A DNA stretch of 64,000 nt, taken from NCBI RefSeq assembly GCF_037126285.1, contig NZ_CP147012.1:2998001-3062000 (forward strand). The letters run 5' to 3'. The position numbers and the translations under genes are program-made. Positions 25,401 to 33,336 of the stretch are shown piece by piece. How positions within the stretch are numbered: position 1 is the stretch's first letter; each line of letters opens with the position of its first letter. The stretch comes from Bernardetia sp. MNP-M8. Its GTDB lineage: Bacteria; Bacteroidota; Bacteroidia; Cytophagales; Bernardetiaceae. The notes below the pieces were generated by a model, which saw nothing but the letters and a program-made list of their open reading frames with translations, did not search any database and was not told the DNA's origin.

Positions 25401-26342
25401 GCGTTTATCTATGTTCCTCTAATTGCAGAAGGACATAAATTTGGTGTAATGACTGTTCAGACATTCTATGAAATGGATTATTCAGAGCAAGACATTCTAC
25501 TTTTACAGTCTATTGGTTCTGCCACAGCCATTGCTCTTTCAAATATTAAGGCTTACAATTTAATCGAACAAAAAAATAAAGAAGTAACAGATTCTATCCG
25601 TTATGCACAAACTATTCAAGAATCAATTTTGCCAACTGAAAAAGAAATAAAACGCTCAATAGGAGACCATTATGTAGTTTATCAGCCTAAAGATATTGTA
25701 AGTGGAGATTTTTATTGGATTGGTTATAACGATGGCTATCAATACGCAGCTGTTGCAGATTGTACAGGACATGGAGTTCCAGGAGCATTTATGTCAATGG
25801 TAGGAAGTTCACTTTTGAGAGAAATTCTGTATGAAAAAGAAATTACTTCGCCAGCCGACATGTTGGAACATTTAGATGATAGCATTCGTCTTTCACTTCG
25901 ACAAACAGGAAAGGAAGGAAGCAATACAGACGGAATGGATGTCGTTTTGATTCGCTACCTATATAGAGAAGATGGAAAAATAGAACTTGATTTTGCTGGT
26001 GCAAAACGACCACTTATTTATAAAGAGGTAGAAGGAGAAATTATACAGTTACGTGGAACTTCTCGTTCTATTGGAGGATTGCAGCGCAAGAAAAAACCTT
26101 TTGAAGAAAAACATTTGACACTTTCACCTCGCACAATGCTTTTCCTGACTTCTGATGGTTTAATAGATCAGCCAAATCAAAAGCGTAAAAAGTATGGTAC
26201 AAAACGTTTCTTAGATAAAATTTCTGAATGGGGACATTTACCAATCTCTATGCAAAAGACCTCTTTATTAGAAGATGTAGAAAATTTTAGACAAGAAGAA
26301 GAACAGCGAGATGATATTACAATAATGGCAATTAATTTGTAA
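22419..26342 (+). CDS. Reg_prop/Y_Y_Y sensor with GAF and SpoIIE-type phosphatase output
   Basis: 1307 residues from the ATG at 22419, which begins a good signal peptide (IFFYSLFFTFLGISIFSSTL); an upstream TTG at 22326 would put 31 odd residues before it. Order: periplasmic two-component-regulator propeller (about 40-690; ENWAIEQD-like blades such as VWNLHTDKNGNLWAALSQGI), Y_Y_Y domain (about 700-775), one membrane helix (WWAYVIYIGLVFLIAVGFTY), a long coiled coil, a GAF domain (about 895-1050), and a PP2C/SpoIIE Ser/Thr phosphatase (about 1075-1305) with metal-binding motifs IVSGDFYWIG, VADCTGHGVPGAFMS and EEQRDDITIMAI. Output is thus protein dephosphorylation, probably of an anti-sigma-factor antagonist, not found here. 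Confidence 0.93.
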   Translation: MKQIFFYSLFFTFLGISIFSSTLSFAQQNSKQDQNTQNVPNVPYQEAGLLFVKNYSPKEYDASTQNWAIEQDKNGVIYVGNTTHLLSFDGKTWERIKIGGSGVVRSLGYSSITDKMYIGGVNDLGYSYIDSLGKTKYISLLNQVPEKYRKFNDVWKTVVLNEEVFFLTKNFILKYAANRFEVIQPRANTFLSAFVANERLYVQESKLGIFEYKNDFLNSIENTHFLYQELITGIINYTENVVLIATKEGDFYTYNVIKNTISKFEVERNNFFKKAKIHHLSVLKNDQIAIATASEGIVLIDKNGRWKNQISELKGLQDKSVWNLHTDKNGNLWAALSQGISHIQTSWSYTYFGEQSRLNKVHKVIRFDDILYAATEQGVSYYDTQKQIWQNIDGILGQVWDLEIYQYNEKNSALLIAGQAGIFVLNPLRKKIEKVSEIETKHFLVDKTDKRRVYISTSEGLKVMMYSYYQIQDTFLEEPLKRIVQIKGNQLWAETQYKGIIKIDVDSNNEKEYKITSYDSLTNVPNVEIKQLVASNNQLFVATSKGIYYLDTLKNEFASAVVLDNTKENTNFSANDFVNADISLIDKFIHYSNQDNVISKSYWVVKDKQLFYYKNDTLVESAHLNLPSAEFYSIYEDTKYIFEENNIKKPIFTWIATSEGLYRYDNTQTQKIQQDSLQIFLRHIRIGDSLVSNFEKHKLRTGFSSFSVQMASPAFGKNEALLYRYRLLPSTTNWSPWMPKDKIEFAILPSGQYTLEIQAQNEEGELSNTFLLDFEVETAWYQRWWAYVIYIGLVFLIAVGFTYLHEKNLKNKNKELNALITERTQEISQKTEELEAQQQELLNQSQEVYNQKEELASQAEYLKKANREVMKQKRALENSNKRLKKLSNITQEITSILDTEELVAKVFERVIGLMPAEGFGVGLLNENKNTIEFNDFIEKGTKLEPHEDSMKETHLPSVECLKTENTVAINNVAKVWKQKFEEQNIKVEKGDLPYAFIYVPLIAEGHKFGVMTVQTFYEMDYSEQDILLLQSIGSATAIALSNIKAYNLIEQKNKEVTDSIRYAQTIQESILPTEKEIKRSIGDHYVVYQPKDIVSGDFYWIGYNDGYQYAAVADCTGHGVPGAFMSMVGSSLLREILYEKEITSPADMLEHLDDSIRLSLRQTGKEGSNTDGMDVVLIRYLYREDGKIELDFAGAKRPLIYKEVEGEIIQLRGTSRSIGGLQRKKKPFEEKHLTLSPRTMLFLTSDGLIDQPNQKRKKYGTKRFLDKISEWGHLPISMQKTSLLEDVENFRQEEEQRDDITIMAINL

Positions 26343-26404
26343 TTTTGTAGCAAAACAACTCATTCACCAAAATACTAAGACTTTTAAAAAAATAGGATTT
26401 AGAT

Positions 26405-27100
26405 ATGAAAATTATGCGTATAGATATTATTAGTTGCCTTCCTCAACTCATCGAAAGTTTTATTGGTCATTCTATTTTACAAAGAGCGCAAGAACGCAAT
26501 ATTGTAACTCTAAACCTTCACGACCTCAAAAAATATAGCCAAGACAAACACGGACGAATTGATGATTATGCCTTTGGAGGTGGCGCAGGAATGGTTATGA
26601 CTCCAGAACCGTTAGCTGCCTGTATTGAAGAATTATTGAGCAATAGAAAATATGATGAGATAATTTATATGACCCCTGACGGAATTACATTTAATCAGAC
26701 GATGGCAAACTCATATTCTTTAAAAGAAAACATAATGATAATCTGTGGACATTATAAAGGCATTGATGAAAGAATACGCCAAAAATATGTCACTAAAGAA
26801 ATTTCTGTAGGTGATTTTGTGGTTTCTGGTGGAGAAATTCCTGCTGCTTTGGTAGCTGATGCTATTATTCGATTAGTTCCTCGTGTGATGAATGATGAAA
26901 CTTCTGCCTTAACAGATTCTTTTCAAGATGATTTATTAGCTCCTCCTGTTTATACTCGTCCTGCCAATTGGGAAGGAATGGAAGTTCCTGAAGTGTTGCT
27001 CTCTGGACACGCTGCCAAAATTGAAGATTGGAGATTGCAACAAGCTATGGAAAGAACAAAAAAACGTCGTCCTGACTTGTGGAAAAAATATAGTGAATAA
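26405..27100 (+). CDS. trmD: tRNA (guanine-N1-)-methyltransferase TrmD
   Basis: 231 residues, a SPOUT methyltransferase with trefoil knot. It makes m1G37 in tRNAs reading codons with first C/G, which prevents frameshifting. Visible motifs: IDIISCLPQL at the start, DDYAFGGGAGMVMTPEPL, IICGHYKGIDERI, EISVGDFVVSGGEIPA (knot, SAM site) and LLSGHAAKIEDWR. The ATG at 26405 precedes MRIDIIS with no room for an alternative upstream. Here it is not in the usual rpsP-rimM-trmD-rplS operon. Confidence 0.97.
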   Translation: MKIMRIDIISCLPQLIESFIGHSILQRAQERNIVTLNLHDLKKYSQDKHGRIDDYAFGGGAGMVMTPEPLAACIEELLSNRKYDEIIYMTPDGITFNQTMANSYSLKENIMIICGHYKGIDERIRQKYVTKEISVGDFVVSGGEIPAALVADAIIRLVPRVMNDETSALTDSFQDDLLAPPVYTRPANWEGMEVPEVLLSGHAAKIEDWRLQQAMERTKKRRPDLWKKYSE

Positions 27101-27159
27101 TACTATTTTGTGATTGCTTCGTTTTTAATTAAATTGGGTATATAACAAATACGATTTTA

Positions 27160-28119
27160 ATGAAAAAGCTATTCCATCCTCTTATTCCTTTATTTATCTT
27201 GTTTCTTTTGGCAGGAAAATACAGCTATGATACTTTCTTTTCTGAAAAGTATGATGAAAAAACACTTGACCTTTTAGCTGCAACAGCAGGAGGAGGCGAA
27301 AATGTTTCTAGTGGTTATTTATATTTAGAGGATAAAATTAAAGGGAGTATCAAAAATCAAATTGCAGAACAGGGAAATCCTAAAAAGCTATTAACTATTT
27401 TTCCAAAATTAGATAGTTTGGAAGCAATCTATAAAAAATACGAGCAGCAGTTTGATTCAAATAAAGACCTAAAAGCCCTTCAAATTGAACGAAATAAAAA
27501 CCTTACAGATGATAAGTTTAATAAATTTTCTAATCAGAATTACTCTATTCAGAATCTCAATTTACAAAGTCTTTTTAGGGATTATTTGAAGGAAATAAAA
27601 CAGTTTGATAGCTTCCTCTTTGATAAATACAAAGACTATGTTTTTGAAGAAAATCAAACGGATAAAGAACTACAAAACAAATATTTGAAAGGAAGAAGAA
27701 TAGAAATTTTGATTCATTTGGCTCGTTTTAAAGCTGAATTAGCACAAATTTATGTACAAGCAGCTGATACGTTAATAGAAGAATATGTTTATTTTGCAGA
27801 GGCTGATAAATATGAAAACGCTATATTTCGTCCTGTCATAGAAAAAGTATTATATCCAAGTTGTAAAGATTGTTATTATGTTTTTCAACAAGAAGTTACA
27901 CCTTTCACTACTTATAGAGATACAATAGAGTTAAGAAAGCAAATTGAAACAAACATAAATTATTATTTTGACGAAAAAGGATTTTTAGTAATTAATGAAA
28001 AGGATTTTGACATTAAAAACTTAAAACTAAAGTGGAAGCCTTTTAAGGGAGAGAAATCTGGACATAAATCAAAACCATTTATGCAATACAGAGAGGAGGG
28101 ATTACGCTATGAAAAATAA
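27160..28119 (+). CDS. Membrane-anchored protein of unknown function
   Basis: 319 residues. An N-terminal hydrophobic helix (LIPLFILFLLAGKYSYDTFF) anchors a mostly helical soluble part: DSLEAIYKKYEQQFDSNKDL, LFRDYLKEIKQFDSFLFDKY, LIHLARFKAELAQIYVQAAD. A Cys pair (YPSCKDCYYVFQQE, about 233-236) could bind metal or form a disulfide. Its stop overlaps the ATG of the next (broken) gene by 11 bases, so both were one translationally coupled unit. The pair looks like a small envelope complex, remotely like a GldM-type anchor plus periplasmic domain, but I cannot support a family. Confidence 0.6.
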   Translation: MKKLFHPLIPLFILFLLAGKYSYDTFFSEKYDEKTLDLLAATAGGGENVSSGYLYLEDKIKGSIKNQIAEQGNPKKLLTIFPKLDSLEAIYKKYEQQFDSNKDLKALQIERNKNLTDDKFNKFSNQNYSIQNLNLQSLFRDYLKEIKQFDSFLFDKYKDYVFEENQTDKELQNKYLKGRRIEILIHLARFKAELAQIYVQAADTLIEEYVYFAEADKYENAIFRPVIEKVLYPSCKDCYYVFQQEVTPFTTYRDTIELRKQIETNINYYFDEKGFLVINEKDFDIKNLKLKWKPFKGEKSGHKSKPFMQYREEGLRYEK

Positions 28120-28217
28120 AACATTTTTTTATTTTATATCTGCTTTGTTATGGATTGGGGTAGCATTTTTATCATTATTTATTTATCAAAACTCAGAAAA
28201 AGAGTTAGCAGAAGTTA
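28109..28217 (+). pseudogene. 5' part of a coupled membrane-protein gene broken by IS630
   Basis: ATG 28109 overlaps the previous gene by 11 bases. It encodes one membrane helix (FYFISALLWIGVAFLSLFIY) and EKELAEVI up to the TA at 28216-28217 where the IS630-type element sits. Removing the element and one TA joins it in frame to 29321-29964 (LAEVIHSSQKIDKL), total 251 codons, with one in-frame TGA. Confidence 0.8.
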
Positions 28218-29318
28218 TACTCAATAGAAATTGGTTTTCGAAAATTGGACGTGAAAATTAGGTGCTAAAAGTGTTTCTAGCTCATCTTTATAATCAACGA
28301 TATATTCAAAAAATGCAAGGACGTTAGTCCTAAATTTTTCAAATGTATTGTAGTATTCATAATCAATTATTTTCTTTCTCATCAACTTCCAAAGTCTTTC
28401 AATTAAGTTTAAATTAGGCGAGTAGGCAGGCAAGTAAATGAGTTCTATTTTAGAGCCATATACCCAGTCTTGCACCAAATAAGATTTGAAATAGGAGGCT
28501 TGGTCTAAGACCATATACACCTTGCTTTTATCTAAATAGGCTGCTTCTACTTTATCTAAAAATTCTCTTACACTCTCTGAATCAACTGTTTCTGATTCAC
28601 TAATGAGTATATCGCTTGGATTTTGAATGTTTACTGTACCTGTCAAATTTATGCGCTTTCTACCACTACTACTTTTAATTTCTCTTTCCTCTCCTGTTGG
28701 AATCCAAGCATAATTACTTCGGGTATTCCATTGAGGATGAACAGCATCTGCGTAGAGTAGAACAGCATTTTCTGAATCTAAACGCTCTATCAAAGCCTCT
28801 ATATCTTCTATAAAGTGAGTTTGAAGTTCTTTATCAGCTTTAGCAGGAACTGTTTTTGTCTTTTTATAAGAAAAACCTAGACGTTTCATCAAACTAGGAA
28901 GACTTTTAGTAGCGTAATCAATACCTAAATTTTCTTTTATCCAATAAGCAATAGACTGGCAGTTTTTATGCAAGTGAGAACGAAGTTCTTTATCTAAATC
29001 TGCCAAATCAAAACTATCCAACTTACCCCAAAAACCTAAATAATTAGAAGAAATAAAACTAGAAAGACCACAGGAATTATAACTTTTTACATAATTATAA
29101 ACACTACTTAAATCAACACCTAAAAGCTCTGACAACTCCTTTGCTGACTTACCTTGGTCAAGACCTAAAAGAACAGTACAACGAATATAGTCCTTCTTTC
29201 CTGAAGAACTTTTACGATAATCTTTTAAAATATCTCGTTCAGAAATACTAAGTTGAAAATTCATAAGCTAAAAATAATCAAAATTTAGATATTTTTGAAA
29301 TCTAATTACGGATGAGTA
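28218..29318. mobile_element. IS630-family insertion sequence, 1101 bp
   Basis: Terminal repeats begin TACTCA on both ends and continue imperfectly. The element is flanked by the dinucleotide TA at 28216-28217 and 29319-29320, the typical target duplication of IS630/Tc1-mariner. A single transposase gene fills it. Confidence 0.9.
28221..29264 (-). CDS. IS630-family transposase
   Basis: 347 residues. N-terminal helix-turn-helix (AKELSELLGVDLSSVYNYVK), a second winged-helix-like part (IAYWIKENLGIDYATKSLPS), and the DDE catalytic domain: LLYADAVHPQWNTRSNYAW (first D), KVYMVLDQASYFKS (second D) and IYLPAYSPNLNLIERLWKLM (E). All three acidic residues are there and no frameshift is visible. The stop lies in the left terminal repeat. 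Cut-and-paste transposition into TA dinucleotides is known for the family. Confidence 0.95.
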   Translation of the reverse strand: MNFQLSISERDILKDYRKSSSGKKDYIRCTVLLGLDQGKSAKELSELLGVDLSSVYNYVKSYNSCGLSSFISSNYLGFWGKLDSFDLADLDKELRSHLHKNCQSIAYWIKENLGIDYATKSLPSLMKRLGFSYKKTKTVPAKADKELQTHFIEDIEALIERLDSENAVLLYADAVHPQWNTRSNYAWIPTGEEREIKSSSGRKRINLTGTVNIQNPSDILISESETVDSESVREFLDKVEAAYLDKSKVYMVLDQASYFKSYLVQDWVYGSKIELIYLPAYSPNLNLIERLWKLMRKKIIDYEYYNTFEKFRTNVLAFFEYIVDYKDELETLLAPNFHVQFSKTNFY

Positions 29319-29320
29319 TA

Positions 29321-29964
29321 TACATTCGTCTCAAAAAATAGATAAATTGAATCAAGATTTTTATGATTTATCTAATAAATGGTGAGAACGAACAGAGTTA
29401 GCAGATTTACTTTCTTTAGATGAAAGAGATTTAGAGCTACTAGCTTACGTAGAAAGTTTACAGAAAGATTTAGATAAATTTAATAATTCTGAAAATCTAA
29501 AATTTTTAGATATGAGTAAATCTTTTACAAAAGTAGATTCTATTTTTGAAAAAATGCATCCTCTTCGAAATACAAAATTAGTTGCGAATAAAGAGTTATA
29601 TGTTAAGTCAGAACTAAGTAGAAAATTATATAATAAAATTTTTCTTCAGACTTTTAGAAATGGAATACAAAGAGAAGCGTATAAGTTTGGGACACAATGT
29701 GGTAGTTATCCTAAAACAGAATTAAAAATAGTTGAAGTAAATAAAATAGGAATATTTATAAACGATTTTGATAGGCATACATTTGGATACTTTTCTTTTC
29801 CTAAAAGCGCAAAAAATGGTTTTATCGATAAAAATAAAAATTTTGAGTTTAAAATGATTGTTAAAACCTTAGGCAGAAACCCAAAAGTGATAACCAAAAA
29901 ATATAGAACATTACCAAAAGAAGGACAAGAATTAAAGCCTTTTGATTACGAAGAAATAGAATAA
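29321..29964 (+). pseudogene. 3' part of the IS630-broken gene, with in-frame TGA
   Basis: Continues the frame of 28109-28217 after the TA: IHSSQKIDKLNQDFYDLSNKW, then TGA at 29383-29385, then RTELADLLSLDERDLELLAY and on to TAA at 29962-29964. An ATG at 29512 gives a 150-residue leftover product (FTKVDSIFEKMHPLRNTKLV, FGTQCGSYPKTELKIVEVNK, DRHTFGYFSFPKSAKNGF). The reconstructed protein has one N-terminal membrane helix, a coiled coil and a beta-rich C-terminal domain. Family unknown. Two independent lesions make this a dead gene. Confidence 0.75.
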
Positions 29965-30110
29965 AAAACGATACAACAAAGAATAATTTTTAATTCGTAC
30001 AAAAAATGAATACATTTAGTGTATTAAAGTTATTTCAACTATCTTTTTTACCTAAGATAATAATTTTATCACAGCAAATAGTTTTAAATTGTAAGTTGCT
30101 AGTATTTAGT

Positions 30111-30172
30111 GAATTACATTCGTAATTAACTGCGTTGTCTTTCAGTTCGTAATTTCTAATTCGTAATTATCC
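30111..30172. repeat. TTCGTAATT-type repeats (family F), copy 1
   Basis: Three TTCGTAATT units (30119, 30147 and 30160 areas) with GAATTAC in inverted order, right before the M28 peptidase ATG. Similar units lie at 58531-58624. Confidence 0.5.
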
Positions 30173-30175
30173 TCT

Positions 30176-32683
30176 ATGAAATCGGTTTCTACCTTCATTA
30201 CTTTTTGTGTTCTTACTGCCGTTCTTATTATTTCGGCTGTTCAAATCATTCCTGTTGCACCACAAAATACAGATGTAAATTTTTCGGCTGATAGAGCTTT
30301 TACGTATGTACAAAGGATAGCCAAAACACCTCATCCAACAGGTTCGGCAGCCCATGATAGTGTTCGCAATTACATTGTTTCTCAGGCTAGAGCAATGGGT
30401 TATCAGACTGAGGTACAATCGACTAGTTTTATTAATGATGGAAAAACACCTCAAATAGCTTTTTTAGAGAATATTTTAGTGCGAGTAAAAGGCAAAAATT
30501 CTATTGACCAAATAGAAAATACTGTTTTATCAGATTCTATATTGTTAGATTCCACTACAGCAGATTCTACAATTAATTTGGTAGATGTAGCAACACCAAA
30601 AAATACGATTTTGATAGCTTGTCATTATGATTCACGTAGCAATGCAGCAGGAGCAGCAGATGATGGAGCAGCCGTAGGAGCAATTTTGGAAATAATGGAT
30701 ATGCTCAAAACACAAGTAACTAACCAACCTTTCGAAAATGATATAATTTTTCTCTTTTCTGATGGCGAAGAAATAGACCTTCTAGGAGCGCAGGCATTTA
30801 TGGAGCAACACCCTTGGGCAAAAGAAATTGGAGTCGCTTTTAATTTTGAAGCACGAGGAGCAGGAGGAATGTCAATTCTTTTTGAAACATCTGACAAAAA
30901 TCAAAATCTTCTTCATCATACACAAACAGCTTTCAAAAAAGCTAAAAAAACAGGAAAACTAAGAGCCTTCGGAACTTCCTTTGCAAATATTGTTTATCAA
31001 AATATGCCCAACGGAACAGATGCAAGTGTTTTTGGAGAAAATGATATTCCCTTCCTAAACTTTGCCTTTATAGGAACACATACACATTATCACACTCCAT
31101 TAGACCGACCTGAAAACTTAGATAAACGCTCATTACAACAACATGGCGATTATATGCTTTCACTTATTCGTTATTTTGGTGACTTAGAAAACCTCAAAAC
31201 TCAAATTACGTCTGATGAAAATGTTACGTTTTTAGGAATTCCATTTGGTAATATTTTAGTTATGGATATTAACCAAGAATACTTAGAATGGACAATTTAT
31301 GGAATGATTATCTTTTTTGTTCTGCTATTTCTTTCTGGGTTGCGTTATTGGTCTTGGAAATTGGTTGCAGGTAGCTTGTTTGGTTATTTAATTATCGTTT
31401 TAGCTATTGGAGGACTTGCGACACTTCTTTGGAAAGGAATTTTGATGACACATTCTGCTTACACTTGGATGCCTTATGGCACTACTTATTTTGCTTTTTG
31501 GTATCAAATTGCTTTTGCTCTTATCTTTGTAGGTGTTTCTTTACTTGCTTACTCAATATTTTTTAGAAGCAAAAAACCTGCATCTGTTCTTTTGGGTGTT
31601 CTTCCTTTTTGGATTGGATTGAGTGCCCTGACTGTTTTTGGTCAAGATTGGATAGGAATGGATTTGCGCCCTGCTGCTTATCTTTTTGTTCTTCCTACTT
31701 TATCTATGCTTGTCGCTTGGTTTTATTTACTGTTGCGTAATAATGCTAAGTATCTTAATCCATTTGATACAATTCTTTTGTTACTTCTTTCTATCCCTAC
31801 AATTTATATATTCTATCCTGTTTTGGCTATCGTTCCAGAAGCCCTAGAAGCTGTAAATGTGGGAGGTTTTGTTTTATATGGTTTCGCCCTAATGGCTTTA
31901 ATTATTGCTCTTTTAGGAGGACTTTTAGTTCCTGTAATGCAACTTCTGACTCAAAGTTGGCGTTGGTCGCTTTCTTTATTTTGTATGATGGTGGGAATAG
32001 GAATTTTATTTTGGGGAGCTTTAGAAGCTAATTTCACACAAGAAAAACCAAAACCGAATAGTATTTTTTATCTCTACAATCTAGATGAAAATAAACAAAC
32101 TTGGATTTCTTATGATGAAGAAAGTGATGAATTTACAAAGCAATTTTTTAGTGATTCGGCTGCTTTTGATTCTATTCCAAAAGGTCTTTTTCCAAAAAGA
32201 ACAAAAAATCTAAGTGGAAACTGGAATTTTCTACAAGAAAGCAAAATTATAGAATTAGATTCTTCATTTAATTTTGAAGCTCCTTTACTTTCTTTAGTTT
32301 CTGATTCAATGATAAATGACACTACTTATCGTTATCAATTTTCTATAAAATCTGCTCGTAGTGGAGAATGGATTCAAATCCATAGTTCTGTCTTAGAAGC
32401 AATTTGGAGTGATACAACTAGAATTCCTTTGATTGGGATTGATAAGTATTATAGAAATGTAAGCATTTGGGCATTACCTGATTCGGGTGCAGTTATAGAT
32501 ATAGAAACGTCAAAGCCTAATCCAGAAATTTGGATAAGTGAGTTAAAATACGGTATATATGAAGTAAATAAACTTATAAAAACACCAAGAAAGGAATATA
32601 AAAATATGATGGCAGCTCCCTATCCATATAGTGAAAGTGTTATCATTCAGAAAAAATATAACTTCTTAAAGGAAGATAATTAA
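30176..32683 (+). CDS. M28-family zinc peptidase with multi-pass membrane region
   Basis: 835 residues. After an N-terminal helix (ITFCVLTAVLIISAVQII), residues about 50-340 form an M28 aminopeptidase domain: zinc-binding motifs LIACHYDSRS, AGAADDGAAV, FLFSDGEEIDLLG, FEARGAGG and FIGTHTHYHTPLDRPENLD are all complete. About eight membrane helices follow (WTIYGMIIFFVLLFLSGL; LVAGSLFGYLIIVLAIGGLA; ALIFVGVSLLAYSIFF and others, about 360-640), then a ~200-residue extracytoplasmic C-terminal domain. This is the ER-aminopeptidase-like architecture seen in bacterial M28/YwaD relatives. Likely role: trimming of peptides outside the inner membrane. Confidence 0.92.
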   Translation: MKSVSTFITFCVLTAVLIISAVQIIPVAPQNTDVNFSADRAFTYVQRIAKTPHPTGSAAHDSVRNYIVSQARAMGYQTEVQSTSFINDGKTPQIAFLENILVRVKGKNSIDQIENTVLSDSILLDSTTADSTINLVDVATPKNTILIACHYDSRSNAAGAADDGAAVGAILEIMDMLKTQVTNQPFENDIIFLFSDGEEIDLLGAQAFMEQHPWAKEIGVAFNFEARGAGGMSILFETSDKNQNLLHHTQTAFKKAKKTGKLRAFGTSFANIVYQNMPNGTDASVFGENDIPFLNFAFIGTHTHYHTPLDRPENLDKRSLQQHGDYMLSLIRYFGDLENLKTQITSDENVTFLGIPFGNILVMDINQEYLEWTIYGMIIFFVLLFLSGLRYWSWKLVAGSLFGYLIIVLAIGGLATLLWKGILMTHSAYTWMPYGTTYFAFWYQIAFALIFVGVSLLAYSIFFRSKKPASVLLGVLPFWIGLSALTVFGQDWIGMDLRPAAYLFVLPTLSMLVAWFYLLLRNNAKYLNPFDTILLLLLSIPTIYIFYPVLAIVPEALEAVNVGGFVLYGFALMALIIALLGGLLVPVMQLLTQSWRWSLSLFCMMVGIGILFWGALEANFTQEKPKPNSIFYLYNLDENKQTWISYDEESDEFTKQFFSDSAAFDSIPKGLFPKRTKNLSGNWNFLQESKIIELDSSFNFEAPLLSLVSDSMINDTTYRYQFSIKSARSGEWIQIHSSVLEAIWSDTTRIPLIGIDKYYRNVSIWALPDSGAVIDIETSKPNPEIWISELKYGIYEVNKLIKTPRKEYKNMMAAPYPYSESVIIQKKYNFLKEDN

Positions 32684-32972
32684 GGATACTGTTTCTAAAG
32701 TCTGTAATTTTTTAAAAGTGCTTTTAATTTTCATCACTTTTGAAAATACTTGTTCCATCAACTCCTCTGTTATAGATGTGATATACCTTTCTTTTAACAT
32801 AGTTGAATTTTTATTTGCAAAAAAACTGTATTAGTGATTTTTGGTAATCTAAATCATCGTAACGTTATTTAGGAGAAATATAACTGAATCTAAAAATAAA
32901 AATGTTATTTTGAAATTGATACATCAAATCTAATAAGTATGCAGAAAAATTTAGAAAATAGAGTTTTAGAAC
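32684..32972. other. AT-rich gap without recognised gene
   Basis: No convincing coding region or hairpin. Followed by a nuclease-like remnant and two compound hairpins. Confidence 0.45.
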
Positions 32973-33155
32973 AATGAAATTAGTAGTTTGGGCTGGAATA
33001 TCTTGCGCTTTACAACCTACCAAATAGAATCCGAATTGGAACAATCCATTTTGCTTTTAAAAGATACTATCAATCGCTCTGGAGGAATTATACATTCTAC
33101 TAATTCTAAAAAATCTATCTTTTTTCCTAAAAATAATGGTGGGCTTTTTGGGTAG
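32973..33155 (+). pseudogene. Possible C-terminal remnant of a DUF559/Vsr-type nuclease
   Basis: An open frame of 60 codons ending at TAG 33153-33155, with no start and stops just upstream. It begins SSLGWNILRFTTYQIESELE and goes on QSILLLKDTINRSGG. The motif GW-hxLRF-x(4-5)-hE...h..h is that of the end of DUF559-type PD-(D/E)XK nucleases (usually GWKVLRFWN). The catalytic part is missing. The call rests on this one motif. Confidence 0.35.
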
Positions 33156-33170
33156 GAGAAGTAATGTTTA

Positions 33171-33321
33171 TTAAACTCTGACAATAGTTGCTCGTATTTC
33201 CATATCGTGTGTATTTCTAACTATTGACAGCCTTTTGAAAGGACTGTCAAAGTTAAATAAAAAAACTTTGTCAGTAGTTTTTTGGTAATCCGAAACAACT
33301 CTGACAATAGTTTGGGTTAAA
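33171..33321. repeat. Compound hairpin repeat C, further copies
   Basis: Contains AACTCTGACAATAGTT (33174-33189), a hairpin TTGACAG-CCTTT/AAGG-CTGTCAA (33223-33249) and the full unit 33264-33321 with outer stem TTGTCAG / CTGACAA and inner AGTTTTTTGG / CCGAAACAACT around TAAT. Flanks AACT and TAGTTTGGGTTAAA match 10476-10524. Confidence 0.7.
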
Positions 33322-33336
33322 AACGCCAGAATGAAT

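Noticed and set aside
29383-29385. TGA as selenocysteine or readthrough codon
   Set aside because: No SECIS-like structure or selenoprotein context; the gene is also split by IS630, so decay is the simpler reading.
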